Of a stretch of 64,000 nucleotides of DNA, positions 23,285 to 34,265 are shown piece by piece. The stretch spans positions 146,636,823 through 146,700,822 of the forward strand of contig NC_064822.1 in assembly GCF_024166365.1 (NCBI RefSeq). The letters are read 5' to 3'. Source of the stretch: Elephas maximus indicus (Eukaryota > Chordata > Mammalia > Proboscidea > Elephantidae). Under the pieces are notes generated by a model. The model was not told the DNA's origin and searched no databases. It was given only the letters and a program-made list of their open reading frames with translations. Numbering within the stretch: the stretch's first letter is position 1; each line of letters opens with the position of its first letter. A program made the position numbers and the translations under genes.

Positions 23285-23512
23285 AGAGCAGGAATCAGCA
23301 AACTACGGCCCATGGGCCAAATCTAAGCTGAGACCTGTTTTTGTAAATAAATTTTCATAGGAACACAACCACACCTATTCATTTGTGTATTGTCTATGAC
23401 TGCTTTTTGTGCTGCAACAGCAGAGTTGCATAGTTGTGACAGAGATCATATGGCCCACAAAGCCTAAATATTTACCATATGGCCCTTTACAGAAAGTTTC
23501 CAACTACTGTAT
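23285..23512. repeat. Ancient hAT-like DNA transposon relic
   Basis: tcagcaaactacggcccatg at one end and gtttccaactactg at the other are remnants of opposed termini. The internal words (gtttttgtaaataaattttc, catatggcccacaaagcc) match a short non-autonomous DNA transposon found throughout placental mammals. I cannot give the family name with certainty. Confidence 0.65.
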
Positions 23513-24174
23513 TTGACTTTGACTATGATCTCAGCTTCAAAATATTCATTGCTTTCCACATACATTCACTCAAGTATTTTTTAACTCTTTCTCTGTGCCC
23601 ATGGTGAGAGACACAGCTGTACATAACCTAGATAACTTTTATCCAGATGATGAGAGATATTTAGATTTATAACATGAAAGGGACTGAGAGTGGACAATGT
23701 GGTGCATTGAGAGATAGACTATAGTAAGAAGTCTTCATTTTAAAAGACCTACCCATTCTTTCATGTGCACACACACAAGATGATGGCAATTTAAATTATG
23801 AGTGCCTCATGGAATTAATTATTTGTTCAGAAAGTCTCCAGAAAAAAAATGTAAGACAGTTCTTTGTAATACTTAAAATGGAAATATATTAAGCATGATA
23901 GGTTTAGGTTTTGAACTTTAAGTTATTTACATAGCACCACTTTCAGGAACATAAAATTAACATTTTTGGTGTTTTGAAAGACAGCCATAACACTTAGTCT
24001 TTTTTTGCCATACTCGGCATCTGAGATGTGTGTGAGATCTGTTACTGGAAGAAATTTTGAAATAATTATTGAATACAGGGACTAATATTCCATATTGCAT
24101 ATGAAAATTACAAGTAGTATAATGAAAGCATATTTTTTGGCCTTTGGCAAATAGGCTTATATTGATTTCATGTC
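23513..24174. other. Unassigned DNA
   Basis: Nothing recognised beyond short ca repeats near 23767. Confidence 0.4.
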
Positions 24175-24310
24175 CTGGCATGGCCACTTTCCATCCCTGG
24201 GATTTGGACAAATGAATTAAACTCTATGAGGCTTGGTTTTCTCTTGCGTAAAATGTTTATAGCTAATAGTTCTGATAGGAGGACTAGAAGTGAAAAGTTA
24301 CATAAAGAAT
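24175..24310 (+). repeat. MIR fragment
   Basis: ccatccctgggatttggaca, gaggcttggttttctc and gcgtaaaatgtttatagcta follow the MIR 3' half. Confidence 0.55.
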
Positions 24311-24344
24311 GGGGCAAGCCGGGGAATTACAGAAAAGATGATAG

Positions 24345-24560
24345 CTAATTGCCAACAATGATTAAGTGCTTATTATGTACCAGTTATAAATTCAGCATGT
24401 TAACGATCATATTTAATCCTCAAAACAACACCATGAATTAGCTACTGTCATTATCCCTTTTAACAAATATCAAAATGAGGAAGAGAAAGCTTAATAACCA
24501 TACTCAAACCACACTATGAGATATTTTCAGACATGGGGATTATACTCAGACAGCCTGCCT
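24345..24560 (+). repeat. MIR element
   Basis: gattaagtgcttattatgta, catatttaatcctcaaaaca, acaccatgaattagctactg and tcattatccctttt are a clear MIR core, followed by a body that ends near a second cagacagcctgcctg word. Confidence 0.8.
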
Positions 24561-25800
24561 GTATAGTTTGTAATGTACAATAAAATGCTGCCTTTTCTTG
24601 AGTCAAAAATTAACATTTATTTTAAAATAAAATAAAGAACATAAAGTAAAAAAATTCCAAATTGCCCAAAAAAATAATGAAAATGGAAATAAAATTTCAT
24701 ATGTGCTCACAGCCTCCACCCACCTCAAAGAATAACTGCCAGATACTAAATGTGTAGCAAACGGAAAGAGGGTTTTCATATTGCATCTCATTCCCTAGTT
24801 TAGAAATACAGTGATTCATGTCGGATTGGAAAATAAAATAAAATTTTAAGATCTCCCAATAATAACAGCAAGATTGGTGGGCAAGAGCTAAAGAGGTATG
24901 TACGCTATGTGAAGATCAGGAAACACCTCTTTTGAAGCCAATTATTCCAATGCAGATTGTTGAAGAAAATAGCACTGCAAGAGAAATTGTGCAGCCAGTA
25001 TGTTTTTTTTTTTTTTTTTCCATGAATCAGTTTCCTGACTAGGGGGAGGGAAGAGATGAGGTATGGATGTAATTCTGCTTTTTCACTAATGAAATGATGT
25101 GTCTCTGTGATGAAAATCATATACTGAACTACTAACAGTAAAAGTCAGGAACTATAGGGCTCTTTGTATAACCAAACATCTTCCCAAAATGGCTGCTGTC
25201 CCTAAGCAGAAGCTCTGACCAAAGCCCAGGTGACATTTCCCTACCCCGCCCAGAATAGGTAAAGTTTCCTAGAGGAGTAGGCCCCAAACGTAGGTCTTTC
25301 AATAAAATTAAAAAAAAAAAAAAAAAGATAAAGCACAAAACTCTTATCTCTCTCCTGACCTCTGACCTTTATGATAATAGCATTATTGAATTTCACTGGA
25401 AATTTTTAAGAAATAATCCCAGCTAGAAATAGTAGTTTATTTCTAAGGAGAGAAAAAAAGAAAAAAAGTCAGGATGAGTATGGATGACATTTAAAAAAAA
25501 AAAAAAATACTGGTAAAAAAATAAAAATAAAACAGCGTCTGTATTGTTTGCAATGCTAAAAGCTAAGAGCCAAGAATTGTAAATCTAACCAACTGCCACC
25601 TCTCCATACTGAAGTATTTTAGGTAGGATAGTAAGTAAGTCAATTTAATTCATATTTCATTAACCAAAGTAATTCACATGGGTCACAGTACAAAACTCTC
25701 ATGTCCCTGAGAGAGGAGGTGAACCAGTATTTCCCTAAGCAGTACAAAATGTTCTTTCTTTTAAACATTATTTAATGACTTCCTAATTGGGCTTTTAATT
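24561..25800. other. Unassigned AT-rich DNA
   Basis: Contains T18 (25002-25019) and A-runs near 25309 and 25494. A minus-strand frame at 25132-25338 has no domain. Nothing else recognised. Confidence 0.4.
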
Positions 25801-25807
25801 GGGCTTA

Positions 25808-25896
25808 TTTATACTACCAGGAAAATTATTTTATATATGTCATATATGGGCTTATCATATATGACATATATAAAATAATTTTCCTGGTAGTATAAA
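25808..25896. repeat. Perfect 41-bp inverted repeat with 7-nt spacer
   Basis: The arms at 25808-25848 and 25856-25896 are exact reverse complements, separated by ggcttat. The left flank at 25801-25808 (gggcttat) is repeated exactly at 25848-25855 in the spacer. There is no transposon coding content. Confidence 0.97.
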
Positions 25897-25967
25897 AACA
25901 AAAGGGAAAAGACATTTTATGGTGATCAGATTTTGCGTCATGCTGGATTGACAAGATATTTTTAGAT

Positions 25968-26143
25968 ATGTTATGGAACCCAGGTTGCACAGTGGTTAAG
26001 AGCTCGGCTGCCAACCAAAAGGTCAGCAGTTTGAATCCACCAACCACTCCTTGGAAACCTTATGGGGCACTTCTACTCTATCCTATAGGATCACCATGAG
26101 TCGTAATCGACCTGACGGCAATAGGTTTTTTGGTAATGTTATG
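25968..26143 (+). repeat. AfroSINE with target-site duplication
   Basis: The body lies at about 25975-26132 (gcacagtggttaagagct, ggtcagcagtttgaatccac, cctgacggcaatagg). It is flanked by atgttatg at 25968-25975 and 26136-26143. Confidence 0.9.
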
Positions 26144-26460
26144 TTACATACTTTCAAAAGTACTCAGTATCTATTATGTTTGCTATGATATGCTATGCAG
26201 GATTGGGAAAATAAAAACATTAATGCATAATGCCAAGCTTTCTTTTATTTCTATTCTTTGTTTTCATTTTTCTTTTCAGTGTGGTCAAACTAAACCATCC
26301 TCAAACACTATTGCCGTGAAGTGATTTAAAAATATTTTTGAGATGGGGAAAAGTCCCGGGACCCTACAGAATTGATGATTTGTTTGTAATATAATATTCT
26401 TGTTTTAAGCAAACAGAAGTTTGTAATGGTAAATATATGTGACTTCTAACTCACAGAACT
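26144..26460. other. Unassigned AT-rich DNA
   Basis: Nothing recognised. Confidence 0.4.
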
Positions 26461-27240
26461 GTTTGTTGTTGTTAATTGCTGCTGAGTTGGCTCCAACTCA
26501 TGGCAACTATAAGTATAATGGAATAAAACATTGCCTGGTCCTGCACTATCTTCATGATCATTGCTGTGGCTATTATGTCAGTCCTTCTAACTGAGGGCTT
26601 CCCTTGTTTTAGTTGGCCCTCTACTTTACCAAACATGATGTCTCTTTGTAGTGATTAGTTTATCCTGGTAATGTGTCCAATGTGAGTCAAAGTGTCACCA
26701 CCCTTGCTTCTTGGGAGAATTTTGTTATATTTCCTCTAACACTGATTTATGCATTCTTCTGGCCACACAAACCAAACCCAGTGCCGTCAGGTCGATTCCA
26801 ACTCACAGTGACCCTATAGGATAGAGTAGAACTGCCCCATAGAGTTTCCAAGGACTGCCTGGCAGATCTGAACTGCCAACCCTTTGGTTAGCAGCTGTAG
26901 TGCTTAACCACTACGTCACCAGGGTTTCCATTCTTCTGGCAGTCCATGGTATATTTAATATTTCTTGCCAATACCATGGCAGAACACATCAATTCTTCTT
27001 TAGGCTTCCTTTGTCATTGTACAACTTTCACATGCATATGATGCAATTGAAAAGACCATGGTTTCAGTCAGATGGTTCCAGTGATATATTTACTTTATAA
27101 AACTATTTTGTAGCACATTAGCCCAATGCAATACGTCATTTGATTTCTTGACTTGCTTCCATGATGTTGATTATTGATTCAAGTATAATGAAATCATTGA
27201 CAACTTCAATTTTTTTCTCCATTTATCATGATGTTGTTTA
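26461..27240 (-). mobile_element. RTE 3' fragment, split by an AfroSINE
   Basis: On the minus strand this matches RTE copy B from its 3' end (gttgttgttaattgctgctg, then cctggtcctgcactatc) to ttatcatgatgttg (14155 in copy B). It is interrupted by the SINE at 26763-26928. It is more diverged than copy B, and no frame is left. Confidence 0.87.
26752..26939 (-). repeat. AfroSINE inserted in RTE, with target-site duplication
   Basis: The SINE at 26763-26928 is flanked by cattcttctgg at 26752-26762 and 26929-26939. Removing the SINE and one duplicate restores continuous RTE sequence. Confidence 0.95.
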
Positions 27241-27661
27241 AAATATTAATATGTCTACAATAAGTTAAACTGTGCTAAAAATTGGTCCCCAATAGGTAAC
27301 ATCTAAATATAAATTAAGCTTATAATTCATTGCCATTCAGTTCAGGTTTGTTTCAGGGAGACAAGTTAGGTAGGGGAGGAGTTGTAAGGGATTGCTCTGT
27401 TTCACACATTTAGCTATTCAAACTAAACAAGGTTTGATTTTTTCATTATCTGGTTTTCATGGCAATCTTGTGCATTGAAATTCTGTGCAGTGGAAGGGAA
27501 AAAATCATAGAGGGCTATCTGTGGGAGATATCAGCTAAGCCTGAAAATGGCCCACATCACTTCATCTTTAATATTTCACTAGCTGGAACTCAGTCACATG
27601 GCTACATGCAACTGAATAGAGGCTGAGAAATCTGGTCTAATTATATATCTATATTAGACAT
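27241..27661. other. Unassigned DNA
   Basis: Nothing recognised. Confidence 0.4.
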
Positions 27662-27679
27662 AAAATTAGCCACACAGAC

Positions 27680-29111
27680 TTACATAAGTGGAAGAACATA
27701 CCTTGCTCGTGGATAGGAAAAAGGACTTAACATTATAAAAATGTCTATTCTACCAAAAGCAATCTATGCATTTAATGCAATTCTGATCAAACTCCCAAGG
27801 ACATCCTTTAATGAGATGGAGAAACAAATCACCAACTTCATATGGAAAAGAAAGAGGCCCCGGATAAACAAGGCATTACTGAAAAAGAAGAACAAAGTGG
27901 GAGGCCTTACTTTACCCAATTTTCGAACCTATTATACCGCCACAGTAGTCAAAACAGCCTGGTACTGGTACAACAGCAGATACATGGACCAATGGAACAG
28001 AATTGAGAATCCAGGCATAAATGCATCCACATATGAGCAGTTGATATTTGACAAAGGCCCCGAAACAGTTAAATTGGGAAAAGACAGTCTTTTTAACAAA
28101 TGGTGCTGGCATAACTGGATATCCATCTGCAAAAAAATGAAACAAGACCCATACCTCACTCCATGCACAAAAACTAACTCAAAATGGATCAAAGACCTAA
28201 ATATAAAATCTAAAACGATAAAGATCATGGAAGAAAAATAGGGACAACGTTAGGAGCCCTAATACATGGCTTAAACAGTATACAAAACATTATAAAGAAT
28301 GGAGAAGAAAAACTAGATAACTGGGAGCTCCTAAAAAACAAACACCTATGCTCATCGAAAGACTTCACCAAAAGAGTAAAAAGACTACCTACAGACTGGG
28401 AAAAAGTTTTTAGCTATGACATTTCTGATCAGCCCCTTATCTCTAAAATCTACATGATACTGCAAAAACTCAACTGCAAAAAGGCAAATAACCCAATTAA
28501 AAAATGGGCAAAAGATATGAATAGATACTTCACTAAAGAAGACATTCAGGTAGCTAACAGATATATGAGGAAATGTTCACGATCATTAGCCGTTAGAGAA
28601 ATGCAGATCAAAACTACCATGAGATTTCATCTCACTCCAACAAGACTGGCATTAATAAAAAAAAAAAAAAACACAAAATAATATATGTTGGAGAGGCTGT
28701 GGAGAGATTGGAACACTTATACACTGCTGGTGGGAATGTAAAATGGTACAACCACTTCGGAAATTGATTTGGTGCTTCCTTAAAAAGCTAGAAATAGAAC
28801 TACCAGCAATCCCACTCCTTGGAATATATCCTAGAGAAATAAGAGCCTTTACTCGAACAGATATATGCACAGCCATATTTATTGCAGCACTGTTCACAAT
28901 AGCAAAAAGATGGAAGCAACCAAGATGCCCATCAACAGATGAAAGGATAAATAAATTATGGTATATTCACACAGTGGAATACTACACATCAATAAAGAAC
29001 AGTGAGGAATCTGTGAAACATTTCATAACATGGAGGAACCTGGAAGGCATTATGCTGAGTGAAATTAGTCAGTTGCAAAAGGACAAATATCGTATAAGAC
29101 CACTATTATAA
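27680..29111 (+). pseudogene. L1 copy 2 ORF2 C-terminal third, broken
   Basis: Only the part after the reverse transcriptase active site is present, so no enzyme could be made. Open pieces are 27741-28241 ([20 protein letters not shown]), 28454-28681 and 28743-29111. They cover the region leading to the cysteine-containing C-terminus (near 28688-28740, read in the damaged frame) and end with the same last codons as copy 1. A frameshift at an A-run near 28235-28241 and an A14 run at 28659-28672 break the frame. Confidence 0.9.
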
Positions 29112-29165
29112 GAACTGGAGAAATAGTTTAAACTGAGAAGAAAACATTCTTTTGTGCTTATGTGA

Positions 29166-29194
29166 GGGGGGAGGGAGGGAGGGTGGGAGAGGGG
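29166..29194 (+). promoter_or_regulatory. G-rich tract in L1 copy 2 3' UTR
   Basis: ggggggagggagggagggtg and onward is the counterpart of the tract at 9912-9941 in copy 1. Confidence 0.75.
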
Positions 29195-30206
29195 TATTCG
29201 CTAATTAGATAGTAGATAAGAACTACTTTAGGTGAAGCGAAAGACAGCACACAATACAGGGGAGGTCAGCACAAATAGATTAAACCAAAAGCAGTTTCCT
29301 GAATAAACTGAATGCTTTGAAGGCCAGCATAGCAGGGGCAGGGGTCTGGGGACCGTGGTTTCAGGGGGCATCTAAGTCAGCTGGCATAATAAAATCTATT
29401 AAGAAAACATTCTGCATCCCACTTTGAAGAGTGGCGTCTGGGGTCTTAAACGCTAGCAAGCATCCATCTAAGATGCATCAATTGGTCTCAACCCACCTGG
29501 ATCGAAGGAGAATGAAGGACACAAGGCAGTTACAAGCCCAAGAGACAGAAAGGGCCACATGAACCAGAGACTACATCATCCTGAGACCAGAACTAGGTGC
29601 CCGGCTATAACCAATGACTGCCCTGACAGGGAACACAAGGGAGAACCCCTGAGGGAGCAGGAGAGCAGTGGGATGCAGACCCCAAATTCTCATAAGACCG
29701 AACTTAATGATCTAACTGAGACTAGAAGGACCCCGGTGGTCATGGCCCCCAGACCTTCTGTTGCCCCAGGATAGGAACCATTCCTGAACCCAACTCTTGA
29801 GACATGGATTGGACTGGACAGTGGGTTGGAGAGGGATGCTGGTGAGGAGTGAGCTTCTTGGATTGGGTGGACACTGGATACTATGTTGGCATCTCCTGCC
29901 TGGAGGGGAGATGAGAGGGTGGAAGGGGTTAGAAGCTGATGAAATGGACACGAAAAGAGAGAGTGGAGGGAGAGAGTGTGCTGTCTCATTAGGGGAGGAG
30001 CAATTGGGAGTGTGTAGCAAGGTGTATATGGGTTTTTGTGTGAGAGACTGACTTGATTTGTAAACTTTCACTTAAAGCACAATAAAAATTATATAAAAAA
30101 AAAAGAAGAGAAAAAAATGCTTATGGAACAGCTAGGATTTTGAGTTTATATTCTGTAACTAATAAATTGAATATTGAGTTTTCAAAACAAAAAAATTTGC
30201 CACACA

Positions 30207-30670
30207 ATTTTGCATCCATCCCACCAACAAGTGCAATCTATTTCCCCACTACCTGAATCTGAACATGCCAAATGACTTACTGTAACCAAAAGAATATGAT
30301 GGATAAGCAAATCGTGTGCATTTTGACCCAAGCCTCAAAACATTTGCAACTTCCGTTCTCAAGCTTTTGGAATATTTCTACCATGTGAATTAATCTAAAG
30401 TAGCCTGCTGGAGAAACGACATGGCGGAAATCCGAGATTCCCTGGCCAGTAACCTGCCAACCGCCAGATAGCTGAGTGAAGCCATCCTAACCCATCTAGC
30501 TCTAGTGGATCTATAAGCTTACAAGGGCCTTTGAGTAAATCCAATGCAGACCTTAAGAACTCAGCTGAGTCTAGCCCAAATTGTGCAGAATTAGGAACTT
30601 TAAAAAAAAAATTCTTTTGAGTCCTTAAGTTTAAAGGGTTGTTAGATAGCACAGGCTAACTGATTCAGTG
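30207..30670. repeat. Possible ancient LTR-type repeat
   Basis: The words agcctgctggagaaacgaca, then a tail of cttaagtttaaaggg and ctaactgattcag, resemble the 3' part of an old mammalian LTR repeat. I cannot name the family. The minus-strand frame at 30395-30652 has no known domain. Confidence 0.3.
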
Positions 30671-31939
30671 TTCCCCAAAAGTAGAGACTTTGGAAAATAG
30701 CTAGCATCATTGTGATGCTCATCATAGGAGAAAAAGCTAAAATTGCCTGGTTTTTAACTATTTTCCAAGTTTTTTGATGACAAAATTTAGCAGGTCTTTA
30801 GGATTTTTTTCAACTTTTATTAAATATCCTGAAGAAATAATGTTAAAGGAAGATTTGGAATATGCTTCTTAATTTAAAATATTCACAAATCTGTTCTACA
30901 ATATAAATAATATTAAAAGCTGATGCATAAATCATTACTATTTTCAAAATATCTATTTGCTTTAGTTTCTACCTTTTAATAAGAATCAGAGACAATCCAC
31001 ACAATGCTTAGGTTTAAACATAACAGACTTTATAGACTACGTTTTATTAATCAAGGGATTAAACTCAAACTATGCATACATGGCAAAATTTATGCAATTT
31101 CTAATTCAAAAATCAAGGATAATCTAACCAAGAAGGCGTAAGAATAAGAACAGAGACTGGGGTATAAAGGAAAAGACAGTTGACAACATTATATGATGTA
31201 CTAATATTTCTAAATCTTTATCTGCTACATTTTCCAAACCAGATATCAGATCTACAAATGTATGGGTGAGGGCTATTTACCAGAATATTTGATTCAGATA
31301 AATTCAAGATAGAAGCTCTTAGAAAAAAATAATAATGGATGCTTATTTAATAAATGATTCATATTTATCTATTTTATTTGAAATGACACAATAGAGAAGT
31401 TGAGCAATGTTTTCAGCTAACCTGTGACATTTTAATATTTAGCAATAAAAATAGTTTGTCTCTTACCTGATATAAACTAATGTATTGTTTCTAGACTCAG
31501 ATAAAAAACACATTTCTTAGTTAAATTATGTATGTTCGGATTCTTTCTTAAGACAGGTATTTATAAATTCAGGTAAGATATAATTTCCCCTTTTGTTTGT
31601 TTTATCTAATGATTAGGTTGAGATTTTCATGTTGTAACAAATAAAATTCCCTATATCATTTTGTGAGCTACTTTATGTATAGAATTATCCAGTGTCTCTT
31701 GACTGTTTCACAATAAATGAAGTTTTGGCAAACATAAACAATTGCGATTTAGAGGAGAAATTTTCATTTATTCAATTTATGCCCAAAGATTACCTCAAAA
31801 ACAGAATGAACATCTGAAGTAGGTAGAGATGTATTAAGGTTGGCATTATCTATAAAGATTCTATTTATAAACTTTCATTTATGGGGATGATAATGAATTT
31901 GCCTAAAGGAGCATTGCCAAAAAAGAAATTTTATGAGAT
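30671..31939. other. Unassigned AT-rich DNA
   Basis: Over 1.2 kb with no recognised repeat or gene. Confidence 0.4.
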
Positions 31940-32117
31940 ATTATAAGGGAGGGAAACCCTGGTGGCTAGTGGTAAGTGCTACAGCTGCAAACAAAAAGAT
32001 CAGCAGTTCAAATCCACTTGTCGCTCCTTGGAAAACTCTATGGGGGCAGTTCTATCCTATCCTATAGGGTTGCTGTGAGTTGGAATTGATAGAATTTTTT
32101 TTTTAATTATATGGGAG
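31940..32117 (+). repeat. AfroSINE with target-site duplication
   Basis: The body lies at about 31952-32105. Flanking 12-mers are attataagggag at 31940-31951 and attatatgggag at 32106-32117. The end of the tail after ggaattgat is lost. Confidence 0.88.
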
Positions 32118-32576
32118 GTGATATGGAAGTGAGTATTTTTTCTCTGGCTAAATAAACATTTTGGAACTACAAAGTGATAAAAGGCTCCTTTGCCACTAGG
32201 TTTCTCAAATATTTTAATATGTTAATGTGCCTCGTAAATTTTGAAAGTAGGTGGGGTTTTATGCAGTGTTTCTGAATTTGTATGACTATATAAACTATTC
32301 TCAAGGACTCATTGGACTAGAGTCTAACAGAAAGTACTTTGTGAATTGGTGGCTTATTTTTCAGAAATTTTTTGCAATGCAAATTTAAGTTAAAGATTCT
32401 CATTGTTTATTATGGTTTTAGAATTAGAAAGAATGTTACAGGTAGATGGCATAGCCAGGTCTAACATCCAAAGGCATTAGCATGTCTGGCTGTCTGAAGG
32501 AGAGAAAGGAGGCAAGTGTGGCTGAAGCAGAGTGAAGAGGGGAGTCATGGAGAATGAGGCCCAAGTCTGTTTTTTG
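32118..32576. other. Unassigned DNA
   Basis: Nothing recognised. Confidence 0.4.
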
Positions 32577-32845
32577 TTTGTTGTATAACAGCTTTATTGA
32601 GATATAATTTATATACCATACCATTCACATTTAAAGTACATAATTCAATGTTTTTTAGTATATTCAGAGAGTTATGCAACCATCTTTACAATCAACTTTA
32701 GAACACTTGCATCACCTCAAAAATGAAACCCCTTGTCCTTTAGCCAGCATCCTGAATCTCCCTAATTCTAGCCCTAAAAAAAAAAAAAAAAAAATTCTAG
32801 CCGTAGGCAACTACTAATCTATTTTTCAGCCATGTTGCTATTATT
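32577..32845 (-). mobile_element. Ancient L1 fragment
   Basis: gctttattgagatataattt, then ttttttagtatattcagaga, gttatgcaaccatctttaca and ggcaactactaatctatttt follow the reverse strand of an old, widespread mammalian L1 3' region. It is interrupted by an A-run with a duplication at 32764-32802. Confidence 0.7.
32764..32802. repeat. Poly(A) run flanked by a 10-bp direct repeat
   Basis: aattctagcc at 32764-32773 is repeated at 32793-32802 around cta plus about 17 A residues. Confidence 0.85.
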
Positions 32846-33589
32846 GTTGTTTCCATTTTAAAGATAAAGAAGCTGCAGTTTATGAATTAACAGCCTTACC
32901 TATGTAGCCCGAAATTGCCATAGTCAGAGTTCTTACCCAAGTCTGTATGGTTAAAAAAAAAAAAAAAGAGGTAATTTTTTTTTTTTCTGCTCTAGCAAGC
33001 TAATAAAAAAGTGAAGAATTGTGCTACTTCTCTGTGTGTCATTAAGAATTAAAATTTTTATATTTTAATCCTACTTCTCATTTAACAAAAAGGAATGGAA
33101 TAATCTTTGTTAAGGAAAATTACAAGAAAATATAAATCATGTTAAAAGTCATCCTGATTTGCTTAATAAGGAGAGAAATAAAGTTTTATAATCTTATAAG
33201 TATCTTTGGAATCAAGGAGATAAAATGGAATTAAACTTTAAAATTTAGATCCCAGTTTTAATACTGTTTATTATCTGAACTTTTTGTTACTTGAAATGTT
33301 ATAAAATTTCTGGAGAAAATACCTATGAGGACTATTATTTGAACTCAGTTATTTGGGGAAGGTGGCATATTTTATTTTATTAGGAAAAAATTCATTACAA
33401 TAGGTTTTTTACTAACAAAGAAGAATGTTTATAGAATTAAAGTTGGAATAGATACATTTTCATGTAAAGATTAAATATTTAAATTATTTTACAAACACCA
33501 TTTCATTAAATTTACTTCAAGGGAAAAATGGTGTATACCTACATACACACAGGAGAACACGCAAACACAGAAGGAAAGTGGTACACCTA
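32846..33589. other. Unassigned AT-rich DNA
   Basis: A15 and T-runs near 32951-32990, and nothing else recognised. Confidence 0.4.
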
Positions 33590-33623
33590 GCTAAAAAAAA
33601 AAAAAAATTTTTTTTTTTTTAGC
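33590..33623. repeat. A15-T13 palindromic tract
   Basis: gct, 15 A, 13 T, then agc forms a perfect fold-back except for two extra A residues. Confidence 0.9.
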
Positions 33624-33859
33624 GTATGTTTACTGTGCTCTAGTTTTTTCTTTTTTTTTTTGCCATATGCATTTTGAAAATTTGAGATTTTGTCATTGTT
33701 GTTATTGTAATCATTCAAATGAGAGAATTTCAGCAATATAATCAACATTTAATAATTTATTTAGCTCCCATAGTATTTATATTCCTGAGCCCAGAATATT
33801 AAAGTGCGCTGAGTTTCTTCAATAGCGTCTTCGTTTTCATCCTCCACGTTCTTCCACTT

Positions 33860-34265
33860 TGTTCTTTCATCGGGGTGCTGATAGTTAGAAGTTGCATCCT
33901 TGCAATCTGGCCCCTGTGCCTCCAGCTTGGGTTTTGTCAATGGGGAGTTGGATCAGGAGACCTGGGAAGAAAAAGAAAGTGGTCAGGTATTTATTTCTTG
34001 GTTCCTTTGAGGAAAGATCACTACAACTCTCAGTCAAACTAGTTCTACATAGTTCTCTCTCCTTCCAAGTTCTAGTGCCATCTCCCTCCCTTTGTCCCTT
34101 GGACCCAGGAGTGGTGACAGCTCTGTTGCTGCTCGCTACACTGTTCTACATCATCCTGTTTACTTCTTCTGTACCCCATTTACTCCTGTGTAATTTATCC
34201 CTAAATATAAACTCGTTTGATTTTTCTAATGTGAGAATTCCATCCGTTTCCTGTTAATGTCCTGA
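33860..34265. repeat. Possible ancient repeat end
   Basis: ctctctccttccaagttcta, ccctttgtcccttgg, gtggtgacagctctgttgct and ttccatccgtttcctg are in the order of a common but here unnamed old mammalian repeat end. An open frame of 121 residues (33892-34257) crosses it without a recognisable domain. Confidence 0.35.

Larger units (their letters stand above)
27662..30206 (+). mobile_element. L1 LINE copy 2, 5'-truncated, with probable 3' transduction
   Basis: The insertion contains the last third of ORF2 (27680-29111), the 3' UTR (29112-30098), an A-rich stretch (30096-30117), about 66 non-L1 bases (30118-30183) and a second A-rich stretch. Flanking repeats of 15 bases with one mismatch lie at 27662-27676 and 30192-30206 (shared core gccacaca). 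It is close in sequence to copy 1. Confidence 0.85.

Noticed and set aside
29690..30071. Overlapping minus-strand frames of 99 and 119 residues, also seen at 10330-10719 and in part at 60219-60491
   Set aside because: They recur because the L1 3' UTR recurs. Different frames are open in different copies, which argues against a protein. A search for frame conservation among young copies could reopen the question.
33892..34257. 121-residue open frame as a host exon or processed gene
   Set aside because: The DNA resembles the end of an old repeat, there is no start context, splice pattern or domain that I can support, and the hydrophobic stretch is weak evidence.
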